Below, piece after piece: positions 1 through 11,305 of a DNA stretch of 64,000 bases. Made by a program: the position numbers and the translations under genes. Below the pieces are notes generated by a model, which ran no database searches, had not been told where the DNA came from, and saw only the letters and a program-made list of their open reading frames with translations. Every line of letters begins with the position of its first letter. Position 1 is the first letter of the stretch. The stretch comes from Selaginella moellendorffii (taxonomy: Eukaryota; Streptophyta; Lycopodiopsida; Selaginellales; Selaginellaceae): the NCBI RefSeq assembly GCF_000143415.4, contig NW_003314309.1, positions 1,341,589 to 1,405,588 of the forward strand, read 5' to 3'.

Positions 1-1240
1 ATATAGGATTCACCATCCAACAAAATTCAATAGCTAGTATATTATTAAGGACACTCAATGACAAAACTTAACTATCAAGCATATTAAACAACTTACAAAA
101 AACAACTAAAAGAACACAAAGTATCATTGACAGATAAGTAAAATGCTTATGAATGTATAACCTAAAGAAAATAACACTCAACTTATTAGAACTAACTGTA
201 ACGATAATCAACAGAATAGAATGAATGTTACAAGACCAACAAACACTCATTCATGCTAACTATCACACTAGCTAATCTGAATAGATTTTGGTCAATAATA
301 CGAAGGAACTCAAGTTACTTAAACAAGTGTCAACAACATCCTACCAATGTCTCAAACCCAAGACATTAATCCAAAGCAAACCACAAAGAACATGTGGTAA
401 TATGAAAAACCATAAGCCATCAAAGAGACCAATTAACCATCATGAAAAAACATTAATCATCCCACCAATAAAAAGATGTATAATCATTGTCGAAGATAGA
501 ATCCACCAAATCATTCTAAATCAACAATAATTAAGCAAAACTTTTGACAAGGACAATAACTCAAGATGATAGTTATTCATCAGCAATGATTGCCATATGT
601 AAATACTAATTTCAACTTTGAAGCTAATAAGCTAAAATGCTTTCCCCAACAACTCCTAATAAATGGAACAATGAGCATAAAAGTTAAAGAACCAAAAACT
701 TGAATAAGTTTATAACCAAGTCTCTTATAACAATGATCATAAGTTTCATATGAACTAATTTCAATGCTAAAGAAAAAATCATGGTACAACTCACAATATC
801 TTCTTTAAGATATCCATAAGCTAAACTTTATAATGCAAAAGCTAATGAAGAGCATATTTGCATCAATTCAAAAGCCAAACAAAATAAAGTTATGTTTAAC
901 AAGTGATCATCAAATTGATCCTTCATGAATCCATCTTTTATAACAAAACATAACTCACTTCATAACAAGCATAAGAAGAATCATCAATGATCAATATAAT
1001 CCAACTCAAATTCAACAAAGATTCAAACATTCAAATATCGATCACTAATTCTTCCTCTTGTAGAGTGTAGCACACCTAAACATCAGTCTATAATAGTTAT
1101 CCCCATGGTTATGGATTGAATCCATGCCGAAGTCAGTTTGCCAAAACTGACCCAAGTACTAACAAACGAGAGAGACAAAACTATGATTTATAGAAATATA
1201 TTATTTTATTGATTTGCAAGATTTATTACAAAGTTTACAA
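1..1240. other. AT-rich sequence, no gene seen
   Basis: Strongly A+T-rich sequence with only short accidental reading frames and no recognisable protein. It lies downstream of the 3' end of the minus-strand gypsy element. On the minus strand a purine-rich stretch near 1045-1065 (ACAAGAGGAAGAATT) could be its polypurine tract, so part of this segment may be the element's 3' LTR. No second LTR copy was found to prove this. Confidence 0.4.
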
Positions 1241-1249
1241 AAGCTAGTC

Positions 1250-4200
1250 TTTATTATGATTCTCATACTTCGTGACAAGCTCACGAGCATATGTAAGATT
1301 CCTAAGAGGTTCCCAAGTTGATTCACAAGTCGGGTAACCTTTCCACTTAACTAGATATTCCTTTGCACGAGCCTGTCTCCAAAATTAAGAATCCAAGATA
1401 GTTTCAACTTCGTATTCTAGTTCACCGTCCACAATGTTTAGTGGCGGACGAATTGCCCCGTGTCGCGCAACATCCATAGTGTAAGGAATCAATAGATTGG
1501 CATGAAATACATTATGAATATTGGACGTCTCTGCAGGAAGATCCAACTGATAGGATACAACACCAATTCATTTCAACACCCGATAAGGTCTAACATATCT
1601 CGATAACAGCTTCTGAGACAAGGAGCCCTTAACATTTGTTCTAGGAAGATAGCCACACCTGATCTCCCACTTGATAGGATACATCCCGATGATGTTGATC
1701 CTTATCACATCGATACCTATCTTGAGCTTTACCCATTGTCTCAGTAGCTCTAAACCAGCCTTGGCGTAGCTGCTCCACATAAGTCTCAACGGCCGGGACC
1801 AACACTTCGGACATTGGTTTTGGTACAACAATCTATTAAGGCACCCCACGAGCATTCCCTTGCAACATCTCCCATGGAAAACAGCCAGTAGCACTATAAA
1901 ATGTGTTGTTATAACATATTTCTACTATATCCAAATGTTCAACCCAGTTGTGTTGATCCACCGTGACATAGTACCATAAATAATCCTCAATTTGAGCATT
2001 CACGCATTCGGTTTGCCCGTTAGTTTGAGGATGATAAGCCATACTAAACTTCAACTTGGTACCAAACAACTAGAACAGTATGCCCCAAAACTTCTCCGTA
2101 AACCTCGAATATTTATTTGAGATCATCTCTTCGGGAAGACCACAAACCCGCAGTACTTCATGGAAAAAAAGCTTTGCTGCTTGTTTTGCATTCACTATTC
2201 CCACCGTTGGAATGAAGTGTGCAATCTTCGACAACCGATCCACAACCACCATCAAAGTATCATAACTTTTAGACTTCAGTAAGCAAATGATGTAATCAAG
2301 TGTCACACTTTGAAATGGCTATGCCGGTGCTGGAATGCACTGCAACTTTCCAGCCTGCTTCTTAGCTTTGCACTTACATTGCTGGCATATAGGGCAGGAA
2401 TGGACAATATCCGCTACATCACCTTCCATACCAGACCAAAAAAATCCCTTTTTCAACGAAGCCAAAGTCTTTTGCTTTCCACCATGTCCCGCTGCCAGAA
2501 CATCATGATGTTCCCGGAAAAACAACTGCTGCAGAACCTTAGAGGGACGATACAATCTTTCTTGCTTATAGAATATAAGCCCATCCCAAACTGAGAAGTG
2601 AAGCTTCACATTGGTTTGACTAGCAACTTTCGCTACTTCACTACCAAGGTTCTGCTTCAACATCTCTGCATAGTGCAAAATTGCCTTCGCCAATGGATCA
2701 CTTCCATACAAAGCCTGAAGGTCCTCCAACCAGTCTGAACTGATTGCCGATATTACCCGGAACTGAGCCAGATGACTCAATGCATCCGGAACAATATTGT
2801 CTTTACCGGGTTTATATATAATTTCAATATTATATCTAGCAAGCTTCTCTTGCCAACGAGCTTGCTTTTGCATAAGCTTTGGCTGCATAGCAAAGTAGCT
2901 TAGTGTGTTACTATCTGTATAAACCTTGGTATGTCCACCCAAATAATCTCTCCAGCATTCCAATGTCGACACTATAGCAAACATCTCTTTTTCGTACATT
3001 GACCATCTTCATTGAGTTTCATCCAATTTCTTGGAATATAACGCAACAGGACAACCATGTTATCTTAGTGTAACACCAACTACTTTGTCACAATCTTTCT
3101 GTAACACAACACCAATAGCATAGCCAGATGCATCACAATGCACTTCGAAGGGTTTATCAAGATCCGAAATCCTAAGAAAAGGAACTATAGTCAAGATCTC
3201 CTTCAATCGTACAAAAGCACACTGACAAGTTAGTGTTCAATGAAACAGTATACTACTTTTCGTCAACTCAGTCAATGGAAGAACAATTCTTGCAAAATTG
3301 CGGACAAACTTGTGATAGTATCCCGCTAAAATAAAAAAGGAACAAACATCTGATACAGTGGTCGAAACTTCCCAAGACTTCACCGCTTTGACCTTCTTTG
3401 GATCCACCTCAATTATGCCACCACCAACTATATGTCCAAAAATGTTCACATGCAATTGTCCAAAAGCATATTTACTTTCCTTAGCATATAGTTTGTGTTC
3501 ACGCAATTTCTAAAACACCAGCTCCAAGTGTTTCAAATAATCCTCCAATGTTTCATTGAAGACCAAAACATCGTCGATATATAGAACAACAAATGTGTCC
3601 AAATAATCTCCAAATATTTTATCCATCATAGTGCTAAACATTGCTAGAGCATTACATAACCCAAATGGCATGACAAGGAATTTATATGATCCGTATCGAG
3701 TCTTAAAGGTGGTCTTCTCCATATCCTAATCCGCCACCCATATCTAGTGATACCCAAATCACAAATCAAGTCACATAAAATACTTAGCCTTTAAGAGTTG
3801 GTTAAACAAGTCATCAATGCAAGGCAAAGGATAACTTTTTTTTACCATGATTTTGTTGAGTGCCCGATAATCAATATATATCCTCATGATTCCATCCTTT
3901 TTCATAACAAAAAGGACTGGTGCTCCATAAGATGACTTGCTTGGTCGAATATGACCTTTGTCAAGAAGTTTTGTGAGTTACTTCTTGAGTTTAACCATCT
4001 CCTTGATGTTAAAATAATACAAAGCTTTCTTAGGTGGTTTAGAACCTAGAATAACCTCAATCCGATGATCAACCTCACGACTAAGAGGTAGCCCTGGCAG
4101 CAAATCTTTTAGGAAGGTATCCTGATTCCACACCAACAACTCCAATATCTTCTTTGGTATAAAATCAACTCCATCACCAATTCGAACTGAATCACCCACA

Positions 4201-4460
4201 CCTTTAACTTCCATCACTTGAACCTAAAAAGTCTGACATCCCTTTTTAACTACTTTTTGAGTGGCTCTTGCAATCAAGAACTTAACATTTCAATCCTTTG
4301 AAGAGCACTTTTGCAACTAGAAAGACATATTAAGATGTCCTTATGACTTTAACATGATACGACTTTATCTAACACTATAAATCCTTTTAATATATTTATT
4401 GAACAAATCCATATCAAACACCATCTGGAAATCTGGTATTTTCAACACTACCAAGTCCAC
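1250..4460 (-). mobile_element. Decayed Ty3/gypsy chromovirus, pol region
   Basis: A minus-strand retrotransposon polyprotein broken by stops and frameshifts. In order from high to low coordinates it shows: a spacer before the reverse transcriptase (about 4217-3980); reverse transcriptase with the MPFGLCNA and LYIDDVLVF motifs (3722-3510) and its thumb (3506-3237); RNase H with HCDASGYA (about 3150-2950); an integrase zinc-finger region ending CPICQQCKC (about 2400); the integrase core (2306-1836), in which HPQTNGQTE keeps the Glu but the second catalytic Asp region reads SNKYSRF; and a chromodomain-like tail at about 1340-1250 with WKGYPTCESTWEPL. The tail places it among chromoviruses. No intact gag or paired LTRs were seen, so it is a truncated, inactive copy. 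Confidence 0.9.
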
Positions 4461-4726
4461 TCTTTCAATGGAGTTAAAAACTCCTCAATCTCTCCCACCA
4501 CCACACCTTCTAAATCCCCTCGCTTTTCTTGATGTAGGGGAGCCATATTGGTGAGGTTTCCAGGGGGTCCACAAAAGGAGACTACCAGCTTGCTGTGTGT
4601 CAGATTGGATTCGAGCACAGGTTTGGCGATCCATGAGACTCCTCCACCTTCTGGTGTATACAAAACGTGCTGGCTCTAGAAACGACAAACCATTGTTCTT
4701 GGTCTTCGGTGGAGCCAGTTCTAACA

Positions 4727-5095
4727 CCCATTCTTCACTCGTTGGAGCTCTCCTTAGCTCGAGGCCTGGAGGGCCGGCGAGCTATTCCCATCGTTTCGGC
4801 GGTTTTCTACACCGCGAGTTCTGCGATCATGCTGTGGTCGCCAACAGTGCTCGTGCTGATCTTGTCGAGGTTGCTGGTCGGCTCAGGTCTCGGCATGGCA
4901 GTGACAGTGATACATTGCCAGAGATCCATGGGACGCTGTCCACGCTGCCGCAGTTCATTGACTTGTGCTCCAGAGGCTGAGGAACAAGACGGACATCTCA
5001 TGTGAATCCTCTTGGTTTTCGTTCTTTGTTTATACTCACAACTTCTTTTCATCTTTCCAGCGGAGTTGGCACTGTTGGTGGAAGGATTGGGTGTG
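4727..5095 (+). pseudogene. Tonoplast monosaccharide transporter (TMT/MSSP) fragment
   Basis: Pieces of a major-facilitator sugar transporter lie in three reading frames. About 4759-4910 encodes GRRAIPIVSAVFYTASSA and MLWSPTVLVLILSRLLVGSG, which match the first transmembrane helices of plant tonoplast sugar transporters. About 4920-4965 encodes PEIHGTLSTLPQFI, the conserved segment after the sugar-transporter signature. After a possible short intron, 5060-5095 encodes AELALLVEGLGV, which resembles the start of the long central loop typical of TMT proteins. The frames do not join without indels and the second half of the transporter is absent, so this is a gene relic. The identification rests on recalled family motifs. 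Confidence 0.7.
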
Positions 5096-5271
5096 AAACC
5101 TGCGGTTCATTGGTGGATCCGACCACAATGCCTTCCATGATGGAATTCCCTTGTATTCCCAGCTCGGGCTTGAGGCAGTGTAATGCTCCTGGAAAGAAAG
5201 ATCACACTGGATGAGCAAAGGTTGAGAAAGCAATGTACCTGCGATGATCATTTTGACTTTAACCGCGCTTG

Positions 5272-6447
5272 TTATTTTTTGCCTCGGGCATATTCTACGA
5301 TCATCGGTCTTCCTTTAAGCATGTATCCGTGCACAAGTTGCAATGCACGGGTTGCTGCCACTACGTCTGGAATGTTCAAGATTTCACGTACTGCCAGAAT
5401 AAACAAGATGCGAACCTGGGAATGTAACAAAGGCTTGACCCTTCATTCGTCCTTTTTGCATTAGTCGGAAAAGAATTTGATCGTCTGGTTGTTTCTTAAA
5501 TCGAAGAAACAATGCGGCTAGATCCTCCTCTGTGACTTCCGAGCACAGATTCTTGACGTAGAGAACCTGAGAAAGAAGCGATTCAGCCTTTATCTAGCCA
5601 CAAAATGAACTTACGTTTGAAGGCACACCTTGCTGGTGGTCTCGGAACTTTCCATCCGACCATTCCTGCAACTCCTTGAAAGAAAGCCGGTTCGAGGCGA
5701 TATTCTCTTCAGAAACCATGGGGGGATTCTTTTCCTCGTTCCCGGTACTTTTAGCGTCCTGAGTGGCTTCATCCAGATAGGTGTCCAGATCCAGCAGTGG
5801 TGGAGCTGAAGATGAAAACACTTCCGATGACGATCTCGAAATCTCTTTCCCAGATTGCATTCGTGCTCGTTCCTAGTTTTCAAAACCTCAAAATCAAAGA
5901 ACGAAAGGAAGTTGGCGACAGTGAAAACTACCTCCGGCGTAGTGCCACAGCAAACGACGCTGAGCTCAGGCAAAGGTTTTCGGAGAGAAACACCTGGATC
6001 AAAACAAATACTGAAGAATACTTGTAAAACCACACAAAAAAGAAAGCTACCTTCCACAGTAAGATGTGCTATAGCTTGCAATCTTTGCTTTCCTTCGATC
6101 AAAGAAACTTCCAGCTCCTTCTCATGGCGTCCCATTTCTTGCTTCACAGCTATGGAGCTCTCTCGAGAAAGAGTTTGCTTCTTTCGTTCCATCTCTTGGC
6201 TTTGCAAGAACACCGGGTCTGGACCATACCTCTGGCGTTTGCACTTTTCCTAGAAAATGAAAGAAGACCAGAAAAAACTCTAGCTCCAAGAACAAAGAAA
6301 GAAATTCTTCACCTCAGGCTTTTGGATCTCCCCCTCGTCTTGTTGCGAGCGAAATTCTGCCAAAGTCGAGACTCCTCCAGCCCCGTGAATGCCTCGATAG
6401 AAAGATTGCGTAGCTCCCTTGAATTCCACTTGCTCTAATCTATCCAT
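5272..6447 (-). CDS. RBM41-like RNA-binding protein, C-terminal RRM (minor spliceosome family)
   Basis: Six exons on the minus strand join without a stop: 6447-6313, 6249-6051, 5993-5932, 5872-5615, 5566-5416 and 5366-5272, giving 299 residues. The N-terminal half is charged and coiled (GGVSTLAEF near residue 30, then KQEMGRHEKELE). The C-terminus is one RRM: RNP2 is LYVKNL at about 220-225, RNP1 is KGQAFVTF at 260-267, and it ends VHGYMLKGRPMIVEYARGKK. The linker FRDHQQGVPSNV before the RRM and the RMKGQAF core match the C-terminal RRMs of RBM41 and U11/U12-65K (RNPC3), which bind U12 or U6atac snRNA hairpins. Overall architecture (single C-terminal RRM, TLAEF-type N-terminal motif) fits RBM41 better than 65K. 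The start is the ATG at 6447. Introns are 43-65 bp and have GT-AG ends. Confidence 0.75.
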
Positions 6448-6630
6448 CCAGCAAGAATGTGAAACCAGCGCGATCCATGGATCGATCGATCGAACATACC
6501 TTGCAGAAGTAGAGAGCTGTCTATCGAGGAGATGCTGGAGCATAAACTCCGCGCGCGTCACCGGCGCGCCTATACCCTCGCCTTCTTCCTCCATTCTTCT
6601 CAAGAACCCTAAAAATATTTTGAGGTTGCG
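6448..6630. promoter_or_regulatory. Short divergent intergenic region
   Basis: Only 183 bp separate the start codons of the RBM41-like gene (-) and the coiled-coil gene (+). The interval holds a GATCGATCGATCGA run (about 6480-6493) and a CG-rich patch of GCGCGC motifs (about 6549-6570). No TATA box is evident. It is probably a shared bidirectional promoter plus both 5' leaders. Confidence 0.5.
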
Positions 6631-7323
6631 ATGAGCATCGTCAGAGCGCCAAATCGCGCGCTTGCAATGGCGGGCGGCGCCGCTGCTCCTTCGCCAGCGC
6701 AGCAGGGCCGCATTCTTTCCCTCGTCCAGGGATGCGCCAGGGATCAGTCTTTCGGAGGTATGGCAGGATTTCTTCTTTCCAGTGCTGGAAATCGAAGTCC
6801 ATGCAGAGGGCCAGGTAGAACAGCTCAAGAAGAAGAGCGCGGAGCTCATGTCGCAGCTGGAGCTCGCAAGATCGGAGCTGGAAACGAAGAAAGCGCGCAA
6901 GAAATCCGCGGAGGAGGAGCTCAAGTGCCTCGAGGTGGAGCTTAGCAGCGTGGAAGCCACGATCCAGTCGCGACAGGTGGAAAATATTGCCGATCGATCG
7001 AAATATCTCCTTTCTTTGGCAGGCAAGGCTGGAGAACAAGCAGCTGGAGATTGCCGATACGCGATCACTGCTGGAAGAACTCAAGGTAGGAAAATCTCTC
7101 ATGAAACTCTCTTGATCTAATCACCATCGCGATCGATCGATCCTTTCCAGCGCAAGCAGGTGCAAGACAGGTACACATTGCTCGTTCTCGCCAAAGTATT
7201 TGACACTGATTGTTTCGATCCAGGGACCAATTCATTCAAGAATCGCTCGAGCTGAATGCCAGCATTCGCCAGCTCCAGGAGAGCTCGTCGCGAATCGTGT
7301 GTGAAGCTTGTGAACGCTGCTAG
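6631..7323 (+). CDS. Small coiled-coil protein of unknown function
   Basis: Five exons (6631-6757, 6807-6976, 7023-7085, 7151-7170, 7224-7323) join in frame to 159 residues. The first 40 residues are Ala-rich (AGGAAAPSPAQQGR, then a hydrophobic ILSLVQGC). Almost everything after that is a heptad-type coiled coil rich in Glu, Lys and Leu (QVEQLKKKSAELMSQLEL, LENKQLEIADTRSLLEELK). The protein ends in a short Cys-containing tail, CEACERC. One exon is only 20 bp. I do not recognise the family. Small plant kinetochore, spindle or tethering subunits look like this, but nothing in the sequence decides. All introns have GT-AG ends and lie in the size range of the neighbours, which supports a real gene. 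Confidence 0.65.
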
Positions 7324-7402
7324 CGTTACCGGGAATTGACATTGGCGACTTCTATAACATTTTGGGTATTCTGTTACCAGTTTTGTTTTAGGGTTCTTCG
7401 CG

Positions 7403-8179
7403 ATGGCTAGTGGAGCTGGAAGACGCGGGAACAAGGCGGATAAGGTCTTGGAGTACGAGGCCTTCGTGGACAAACGCCTCAAGCCGGACCTTGTCCGAGC
7501 TATTGCCGAGAGGTAAAAACTTTCTTCTTCTCTTTCATTTTGGTGTTTCCATTGATTCTCTTCTCCTGAGCAGGGACAAGCTCATGGAGCAGCTTAAGAC
7601 TTAGTAAGTATCTATCCTTTACTATTTCGCTATAAGATTGCTAACTCTTCTTTTTCTTTGTAGCTCGGATCTTGCCACTAACATCAAGATGCTAGAAGAG
7701 AACAAGCTTGCGAGGCTAAGAACCATGGTGAACTTGGGATCCGAGATTTACTGCCAGGCAGATGTGTAAGCTTTCAGGTACTTGCCTGGCAGCAGGCTCT
7801 AAATCCTTGAGTTTCTCTTTCAGGCCAGACACGTCGCGTATCTTTGTCGACATCGGCCTTGGCTTCCACGCGGAGCTCTCTTGGAAAGAAGCCTTGGACT
7901 TCATCACCACAAAGACAACGATCCTTGACAGGTGAGCGTACCACCAATATTTTTTTTTATGTTTCTCTAGAGGACAGTTTTCAATAGGACTCATGAGCGC
8001 GATTCTAATGCCCAGGCAAATCGACGAGGAGACGAAACGTGTCGCGAGAATCAAGTCTCAAATCAAGCTGGTATTTGTTTCCGCGATTTCTTCGATTTCT
8101 CCTCCAGTGACATGATTGATCGATCTTGTTCCAGGTCTGCGAAGGCATTCGCGAGCTCTTGAATTTGGGGCCAGAGTGA
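7403..8179 (+). CDS. UXT: UXT-like prefoldin alpha-class protein
   Basis: Six exons (7403-7512, 7574-7603, 7664-7765, 7824-7931, 8016-8070, 8135-8179) give 149 residues, the usual size for UXT. Family-typical segments in order are: FVDKRLKPDLVRAIAERDK in the first coiled coil; NLGSEIYCQADVPDTSRIFV and DIGLGFHAELSWKEALDFI in the beta-hairpin core; and IKLVCEGIRELLNLGPE in the second coiled coil. UXT is a subunit of the prefoldin-like R2TP-associated chaperone complex that helps assemble RNA polymerases and PIKK kinases. That role is known for the family and inferred here. Start choice: the ATG at 7403 gives the family-length N-terminus. The gene starts 80 bp after the coiled-coil gene's stop. 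Confidence 0.92.
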
Positions 8180-8528
8180 TACTGTTCCATTCTACTCGAA
8201 ACTTAAAACTTACTACTTGGAAGTTATACCTTGGAAGATTCTATTTGGGGCAATCGCCGCGCGGAGGTTTTGACACGTGCCCTTCTGTGGCAGACATTAA
8301 CTCATTTTTACGACAGCGTGACAAAACGAATGACCATTAGTTAAAGTTAAGAAAAGGGGGAAAAAAGAGGAAGGTAAAGGAAAGAAAAGCGATGGTGCTT
8401 GCGATTGCGATTGTTGCTCGTCATGGCTAGGGTTTCTTGGTGCTTGTAAAGAGAAATAGGGTTGGGGATGCCAAAGTGACACGATGGCCCGTTCCTCGTG
8501 AGGGCGCGCCGCGCGATCGGCAGCTGGA
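8180..8528. other. Intergenic region, UXT to RING gene
   Basis: About 350 bp without a supported gene. It should contain the UXT 3' end and the promoter and 5' leader of the RING gene. The second half has a purine-rich stretch (about 8345-8395). No clear TATA box or repeat is visible. Confidence 0.4.
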
Positions 8529-9993
8529 ATGGTAAGCGCGCTTGGAAATTCTAGTCCCCACTCACAAATGCTTGCAAAAAATCTCCCAGATCGCGCGCTC
8601 TTCTTCCGGGCCTGGAATTCGTCCTGATTTCGCGATCTTGCGCTCGCCCCGGCGCTAGATTTCGGGAAATTCGGGGGGAAGCCCCACATTCTCAGCGAAT
8701 GTGTTCTTGATCGCGGCGATCTCAATCCTTCCAAGACGGGGGCTGCTTGCTGCGTGGCCGCCCGGCGGCCACGCAAGTCTCTCGAGGACGATGTGGTGGA
8801 GCAGCAGCGGCATTACAGGCAGAGAAATCCCTCCCAAGTCTCGGGTAGCTGGGGTAAGTCCCCGGTGGACGATTTCGAGGTCTCGGTCCATGGTGGTCCG
8901 CAGCTACGCAGGCTCTCTTTCTCTTCTGGGAGTAGAAGTGGAAGCCGGATAGCAAGCTCGCCTGTGAGCCACCAGCGGACCTTTTCTGGCAGCTTGTTCT
9001 CGCAGGGTGTGAGCCCCTCGGATAGCTTTCGAACTTCTCAATGGAATTTCATTGGAGGAGCGGCAGACTACATCTTTGCTCTACCAGGTACCTGGAAATG
9101 GGGTCCCATGATTTACTTTTTTTTCTGGTTTCTCGTTCTAATCCGTTCTTTGTTTGTCATAGATTCGGTTAGCCCTTCTGGTCTTTTGCATTCCAAGGAG
9201 GTATGCATAGAGTTCTCTTCTTTATGTTGGTATGCCATGATCTTAATTGTTGTTTCTATAGTCCTTTTCGGAACCCGCATCTTCTCATCGAGAGAGATTG
9301 AGATGGACGAGTGCCAGCAGCCCGTCGGATTTTTTCTCTCCCCAGGACTCCACGAACATTAGCATGGAGCAGCTCAAAGTTGCCGGTTTGCTCCGGCCCC
9401 CGGTTGAGCTACTGACTTGCGGCCTGTGCGCACGCTGGTTGTCTCAGGCGTCGCCGCTGAGCTCACTGCCCGTGGTTGGAGTTCTCTCCTGCGGCCACGT
9501 GTTCCATGCGGAGTGCCTCGAGCACTCGGTTCCACAGGGCCAAAAGCAAGATCCCCCATGCCCGCATTGTGTTTCGTCGGAAAGGTCCCTCAAGAGCGCC
9601 TCCAGCAAGAGTCTCACGCAGTCATCGTCGTCCAAAGGCATACTCAAGAGCTTCTCCCACGCCTCGACGTCCGCAAAGAACAAGCTCTCCAGAGTTGGCG
9701 TGATAACCGACGACGGTTCAGGGGCCGGAAAGGAGCCGCAACTGAGCAAGTTTCCGTCGTCAAGCGGCTCCTCCAAGTCTCAGCTGTCAACTTTCTTCGG
9801 TGACAAGACGACTCTCGGGAAATCCATCTCCAAGCGGGCGTTCCCATTTATCAGAAGGAAGGATTCGCTGCTGGGCGAATGCAGGTTCCGGAAGCCGGGC
9901 TCTCCCGCCCGAGTCTCGCCCGAGAAAGATTTCACGGTCGAAGAACACAGCCAGTCGAAAGAAGCTCGGTCGACTTCGTTCAGGAGCCCGTGA
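8529..9993 (+). CDS. RING-type zinc-finger protein (putative E3 ubiquitin ligase)
   Basis: Proposed exons 8529-8531, 8736-9087, 9163-9200 and 9262-9993 give 374 residues. The RING lies in the last exon: CGLCARWLSQ, then LSCGHVFHAECLEHS, then CPHC. This is a Cys/His pattern of the RING kind with a long first loop. The rest is Ser-rich and probably disordered. The N-terminus reads GAACCVAARRPRK. Related plant proteins begin Met-Gly with this Cys-rich segment, which suggests myristoylation and palmitoylation at the plasma membrane. Here the codon before GGG is ACG (8736-8738), not ATG. The only way I found to an AUG start is an exon consisting of the ATG at 8529 followed by a GT-AG intron. It would give Met-Thr-Gly and lose the myristoylation site. 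The 5' end is therefore uncertain. Downstream exons are firm. Confidence 0.75.
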
Positions 9994-10243
9994 ACAGGTG
10001 CGCATGGTGGTGCTCTTTGGCAGCAGCTGTAAGATACTCATAGGACGCCAAATCAGTGTATGTGCCTTGATACCGGTCTGGCAGCTCTCGTCTGATTACT
10101 CCGTTTTCCTTCTCCATCAAATCATCGTCGTCGACGCAATGGTCTGTTCAATCAACAAAGCTTCTCTCTTTTTTCTTTCACTCTTTCTCTCGGCTCGGGT
10201 AACACTTTTACTTTATTGAGATGCTAACCTTGGTTTGAAGTCT

Positions 10244-10936
10244 TTACAGAGCTCGGCTCAAGAGAAGGCCTGCATAAGCGGCCATGAGAAGAACCGGAAA
10301 GGCCACCGTGAAAACTCTCCCCACCAGCTTGAGCCATCGGTTGAACCTCGGCAGCGGTGCTCCAAAGCACGACCAGAGAAAGACGATCCAGACGCCTACC
10401 GCTACGCCGGTGGTTGCTCCATCGCTGAGCTCCAAATGGTTCTTCAAAGCTCGGCACAGCACCCCGGTGGTCATGTACGAGAGGCTAAACCAGAGGCAGC
10501 GTAGCATCATCCTGGCAACTCGGTGACGCTCCTTGTCATCCACTGGGCCCTCGAGCTTCACCAGCAGTGCGACGATCGACTTCTTGCTCTTCTTCGCCGC
10601 CGCTGCCGCCATCTTTCTCTCGGGTGGAAACGGAGGCTTGTTCTTGCCTCTCGACTCCGGGGACGAGCAGCTCCGGGCAGTGACCAAGTAGACGGCCATG
10701 AGCATTCCGGCGGTGGCAATGACAGAGGCAGTGAGAAGACTGAATGCGAGAGGCTTGTCGCGGGTGTCACTGGAGCTGAGAGTTACCTGTAAGCAAGTGG
10801 AGGCAATGACGCTTAGGGGCGTCATGGCCACATTAGCGACCGCTGTGACGACGTCCTCGCGGTGTTCTTCGTGCTCCTCGTCTTCTCCGGCCATGGAAGA
10901 CGCTGCTGGTGCTGGTGCTGGTGTTGGTACCTCCAT
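10244..10936 (-). CDS. Multi-pass membrane protein of unknown function
   Basis: Single-exon gene of 230 residues from the ATG at 10936. It has an acidic cytosolic-type N-terminus (AGEDEEHEEHRED) and then several hydrophobic helices: around residues 35-55, 68-90 (LLTASVIATAGMLMAVYLV), about 135-160, 172-190 (GVAVGVWIVFLWSC) and 205-228 at the C-terminus. A Lys-rich cytosolic loop (KMAAAAAKKSKKS) lies between the second and third helices. I do not recognise the family. Many plant genomes carry lineage-specific four-to-five-helix proteins of this kind, often annotated only as uncharacterised. It is convergent with the RING gene, 250 bp away, and divergent from the P450. Confidence 0.65.
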   Translation of the reverse strand: MEVPTPAPAPAASSMAGEDEEHEEHREDVVTAVANVAMTPLSVIASTCLQVTLSSSDTRDKPLAFSLLTASVIATAGMLMAVYLVTARSCSSPESRGKNKPPFPPERKMAAAAAKKSKKSIVALLVKLEGPVDDKERHRVARMMLRCLWFSLSYMTTGVLCRALKNHLELSDGATTGVAVGVWIVFLWSCFGAPLPRFNRWLKLVGRVFTVAFPVLLMAAYAGLLLSRAL

Positions 10937-11305
10937 CGCTGGAAGTGACAACTAGTGCTCTCTGCGCTGCGAGCTTCTTTTTAGCGAGGCCGGCTTTACG
11001 TGGAGTGTATCGCAACACGCTGGTAAAAAAGCTGGCGAACTTATGTGTGTGCTGTTTTTGCAGCGGTGATTTCCACTGCTTGAGTATGTGTGTAGTGCAC
11101 ACAAGAATCGTTTGGGTTTTATTTTATCTAGCAGGGAATCGTACGGACTATTTTCTTGTTTTCGGTGCACCAACGAATCCACTGCATAGTCTTTGCGTTT
11201 CTTAAATGCTCACCTCTTTTCTAATAGTTGGGATACTCTTTCTTTCTTTGATTTGATTTTTTCCCTCTTTGCGTGTGATATCAGTATCGTCTTGAGTCTT
11301 GAGCG
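10937..11305. promoter_or_regulatory. Divergent intergenic region, membrane protein / P450
   Basis: About 370 bp between two start codons on opposite strands, so it must hold both promoters. No strong TATA box was seen. The P450-proximal half is T-rich (about 11215-11270). No other feature could be supported. Confidence 0.4.

Noticed and set aside
68-789. Short frames in the first 800 bp
   Set aside because: A+T-rich sequence with chance frames only. No motif and no coding-like composition.
4448-4727. Minus-strand frame reading SWIAKPVLESN, possibly an inverted piece of the sugar transporter loop
   Set aside because: Only a few residues resemble the transporter loop and the rest does not, so it is not reported as a feature.
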